From Microcaldota archaeon (GTDB taxonomy: Archaea > Micrarchaeota > Micrarchaeia > Micrarchaeales > CABMGC01): a stretch of 42,420 nucleotides of DNA. The DNA is taken from NCBI GenBank assembly GCA_021803245.1, contig JAJZLT010000036.1, positions 1-42,420 on the forward strand. Reading direction: 5' to 3'. Within the stretch, counting starts at the first letter, position 1. Every line of letters begins with the position of its first letter. The notes under the pieces are model-generated. The model was not told the origin of the DNA, did not search any database, and was given only the letters and a program-made list of their open reading frames with translations. This document shows, piece by piece, positions 41,359-42,420 of this stretch. The position numbers and the translations under genes were made by a program.

Positions 41359-41429
41359 GGAGGCATAGTCTATTGGTAGGACGTCACCCTTACACGGTGA
41401 AGAGCTGGGTTCGATTCCCTGTGCCTCCA
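41359..41429 (+). tRNA. tRNA-Val, anticodon UAC
   Basis: The cloverleaf is complete: acceptor GGAGGCA (41359-41365) with TGCCTCC (41422-41428), D stem GTCT/GGAC, anticodon stem TCACC/GGTGA around the loop CTTACAC with anticodon TAC at 41391-41393, and T arm with loop TTCGATT. The discriminator is A at 41429 and no CCA is encoded. The T stem has one T-T mismatch at its second pair (41406 with 41420). It follows the aminotransferase gene by only 9 bases. Confidence 0.93.
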
Positions 41430-41560
41430 TGAAGTTCTCTACATCGACAAGGCTGTAAAGACTCCCATAAAAGGTTTATATACATAACACGCCTGCTCAG
41501 TTGAATAATTACCGTTTTGGGGAATCAGATCAAATATGATACCAAAGGTCCAAAATTCCT

Positions 41561-42409
41561 TCACATTTTTTGAAGGGCGGAAGTACATACAGTATCATAC
41601 GCCCAGAATCTCTGAATTGCCTCTGCAATCATGTTGATCTTTTTTCTGCTAACAATATTCTCTCCGTATTTCCTTTTTACTGCGGAGAAGATTCCTTCTG
41701 TGCACGGCCATCTCAGCCCATGCCTCACTTTTATTCTCCATTTATTTTGCATTTCCCTCCTCTTCTTTTCATTATCCCCATAATGCCTTGCGCCCCGGAT
41801 TCTGGGCAGACCAAATTGTTCCCACACCTCCTTCCTTCTTGCAGGCCTACTGCCTCTTACCGACGCATTTATGTGAATTGGTATTTTCGGTTCTATACCA
41901 TAACGATCCAGTTCATCGAATGTATCGTTTGTGTCAAACTTTCCATCGCCATAGAAGCCACCTATTTTCTTCCCTTTCCTTATCAGTTTTCTCGTATGCC
42001 CCATTGCAATTTTGGGTTCATCATCACCTTCTCCCTCTATGTGCGCATTCACAGCAAGTAATTTCTTATGTTTGACGTCTGCAGTTATCACCACAATAAG
42101 ATACTTCTTTCGAGTTCTTTCCCCATATTTGAAAACCCTGTACTGACCCGCATTGTTACTCTTCAATCCTGAGCCGTCACTTCCTAAGTCCAATTCATCA
42201 TATTCTGGCAGTATAATCTCTGGTTTCATTTTATGTATACGGTACCACACAGTAGTATAATCGTCATACTCTGGAATCAACCTGAATCTTGAGAGTTTCC
42301 TTGCAATACCCTCCAACCCTCGATAATCTACAAACTGGTGCCATACTTCCTGCCATTTCATAAACGATTCGGGAAAATGAAAAGGTCTACCCACTTTACG
42401 GCCATTCAT
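41561..42409 (-). mobile_element. IS5-like DDE transposase, right edge of window
   Basis: The visible transposase frame has 282 residues and may continue beyond the ATG at 42409, since codons upstream remain open to the edge (42420). It begins with GRPFHFPESFMKW and a helical DNA-binding part (GLEGIARKLSRF). The DDE residues are in place: Asp 78 in GSDGSGLKS, Asp 155 in FYGDGKFDTND and Glu 238 in CTEGIFSAVKRKYGE. This fits the IS5-type DDE_Tnp_1 group found in archaea. The left inverted repeat should lie between 41430 and 41560 but cannot be identified without the other end, which is outside the window. Confidence 0.85.
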
Positions 42410-42420
42410 CTCTCTGAGTT

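Noticed and set aside
1-42420. Search by eye for CRISPR arrays, rRNA genes and origin repeats
   Set aside because: No regularly spaced repeats, no conserved rRNA segments and no cluster of origin-type boxes with an Orc1/Cdc6 gene were seen.

Overview
The window reads as a chromosomal segment of an archaeon. Evidence: AT-rich TATA elements about 25-30 bases before many start codons with almost no leader, archaeal-type SecD/SecF, an archaeal NMD3 homologue, type 2 isopentenyl-diphosphate isomerase, a diphthine-ammonia ligase-like ATPase, tandem Lrp-type regulators and a tRNA without encoded CCA. The small, tightly packed genes, the many unrecognised short membrane proteins and the aerobic, peroxide-exposed gene set would fit a DPANN archaeon such as Micrarchaeota, but that placement is an inference from gene content. 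A few genes with good Shine-Dalgarno sites sit among the leaderless ones.

Region by region. (1) 1-424: a membrane protein gene cut by the left edge. (2) 578-9121: an accessory block of about a dozen mostly unrecognised genes. It includes four short proteins with one or two central hydrophobic segments between charged helices, a possible DUF483 protein, a TraB-like protein, and two genes (5499-5931 and 6362-6895) whose 5' parts are joined only by a one-base shift at a T run. (3) 9236-11893: methylthioadenosine phosphorylase, a class II aldolase and methylthioribose-1-phosphate isomerase, together a candidate short salvage route for MTA or 5'-deoxyadenosine. (4) 11957-14082: small genes, a P-loop kinase-like protein, a membrane protein and a cold-shock-domain protein. 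(5) 14461-17538: HD phosphohydrolase, MsrB, MFS transporter, MsrA and a 36-residue zinc-ribbon protein. (6) 17644-21562: a membrane-anchored protein, a transposase-like/Lrp fusion regulator and an SPFH protein. (7) 26367-21653 (minus): secF-secD-nmd3 and a surface protein, with overlapping genes.

(8) 32918-27487 (minus): a compact operon for a 2-oxoacid (probably pyruvate) dehydrogenase complex, E1 alpha, E1 beta, E2 and E3, ending in NAD kinase, preceded on the map by two small membrane proteins. (9) 33078-36966: isopentenyl-diphosphate isomerase (divergent from the dehydrogenase operon), two very small genes, a peroxiredoxin and a tandem pair of unrecognised paralogues. (10) 37322-41349: diphthine-ammonia ligase-like protein, NUDIX hydrolase, a divergent NikR-like regulator / NicO-like metal transporter pair with repeats over both TATA boxes, and an alanine-type aminotransferase. 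(11) 41359-42409: tRNA-Val(UAC) followed closely by an IS5-like transposase that reaches the right edge.

The metabolic picture is an aerobic or microaerobic heterotroph with pyruvate oxidation, isoprenoid lipid synthesis and several oxidative-damage repair enzymes (MsrA, MsrB, peroxiredoxin). No rRNA, CRISPR array or replication origin was seen. The best candidates for undescribed biology are the block at 578-9121, the paralogue pair at 35090-36966 and the transposase-like/Lrp fusion at 18791.
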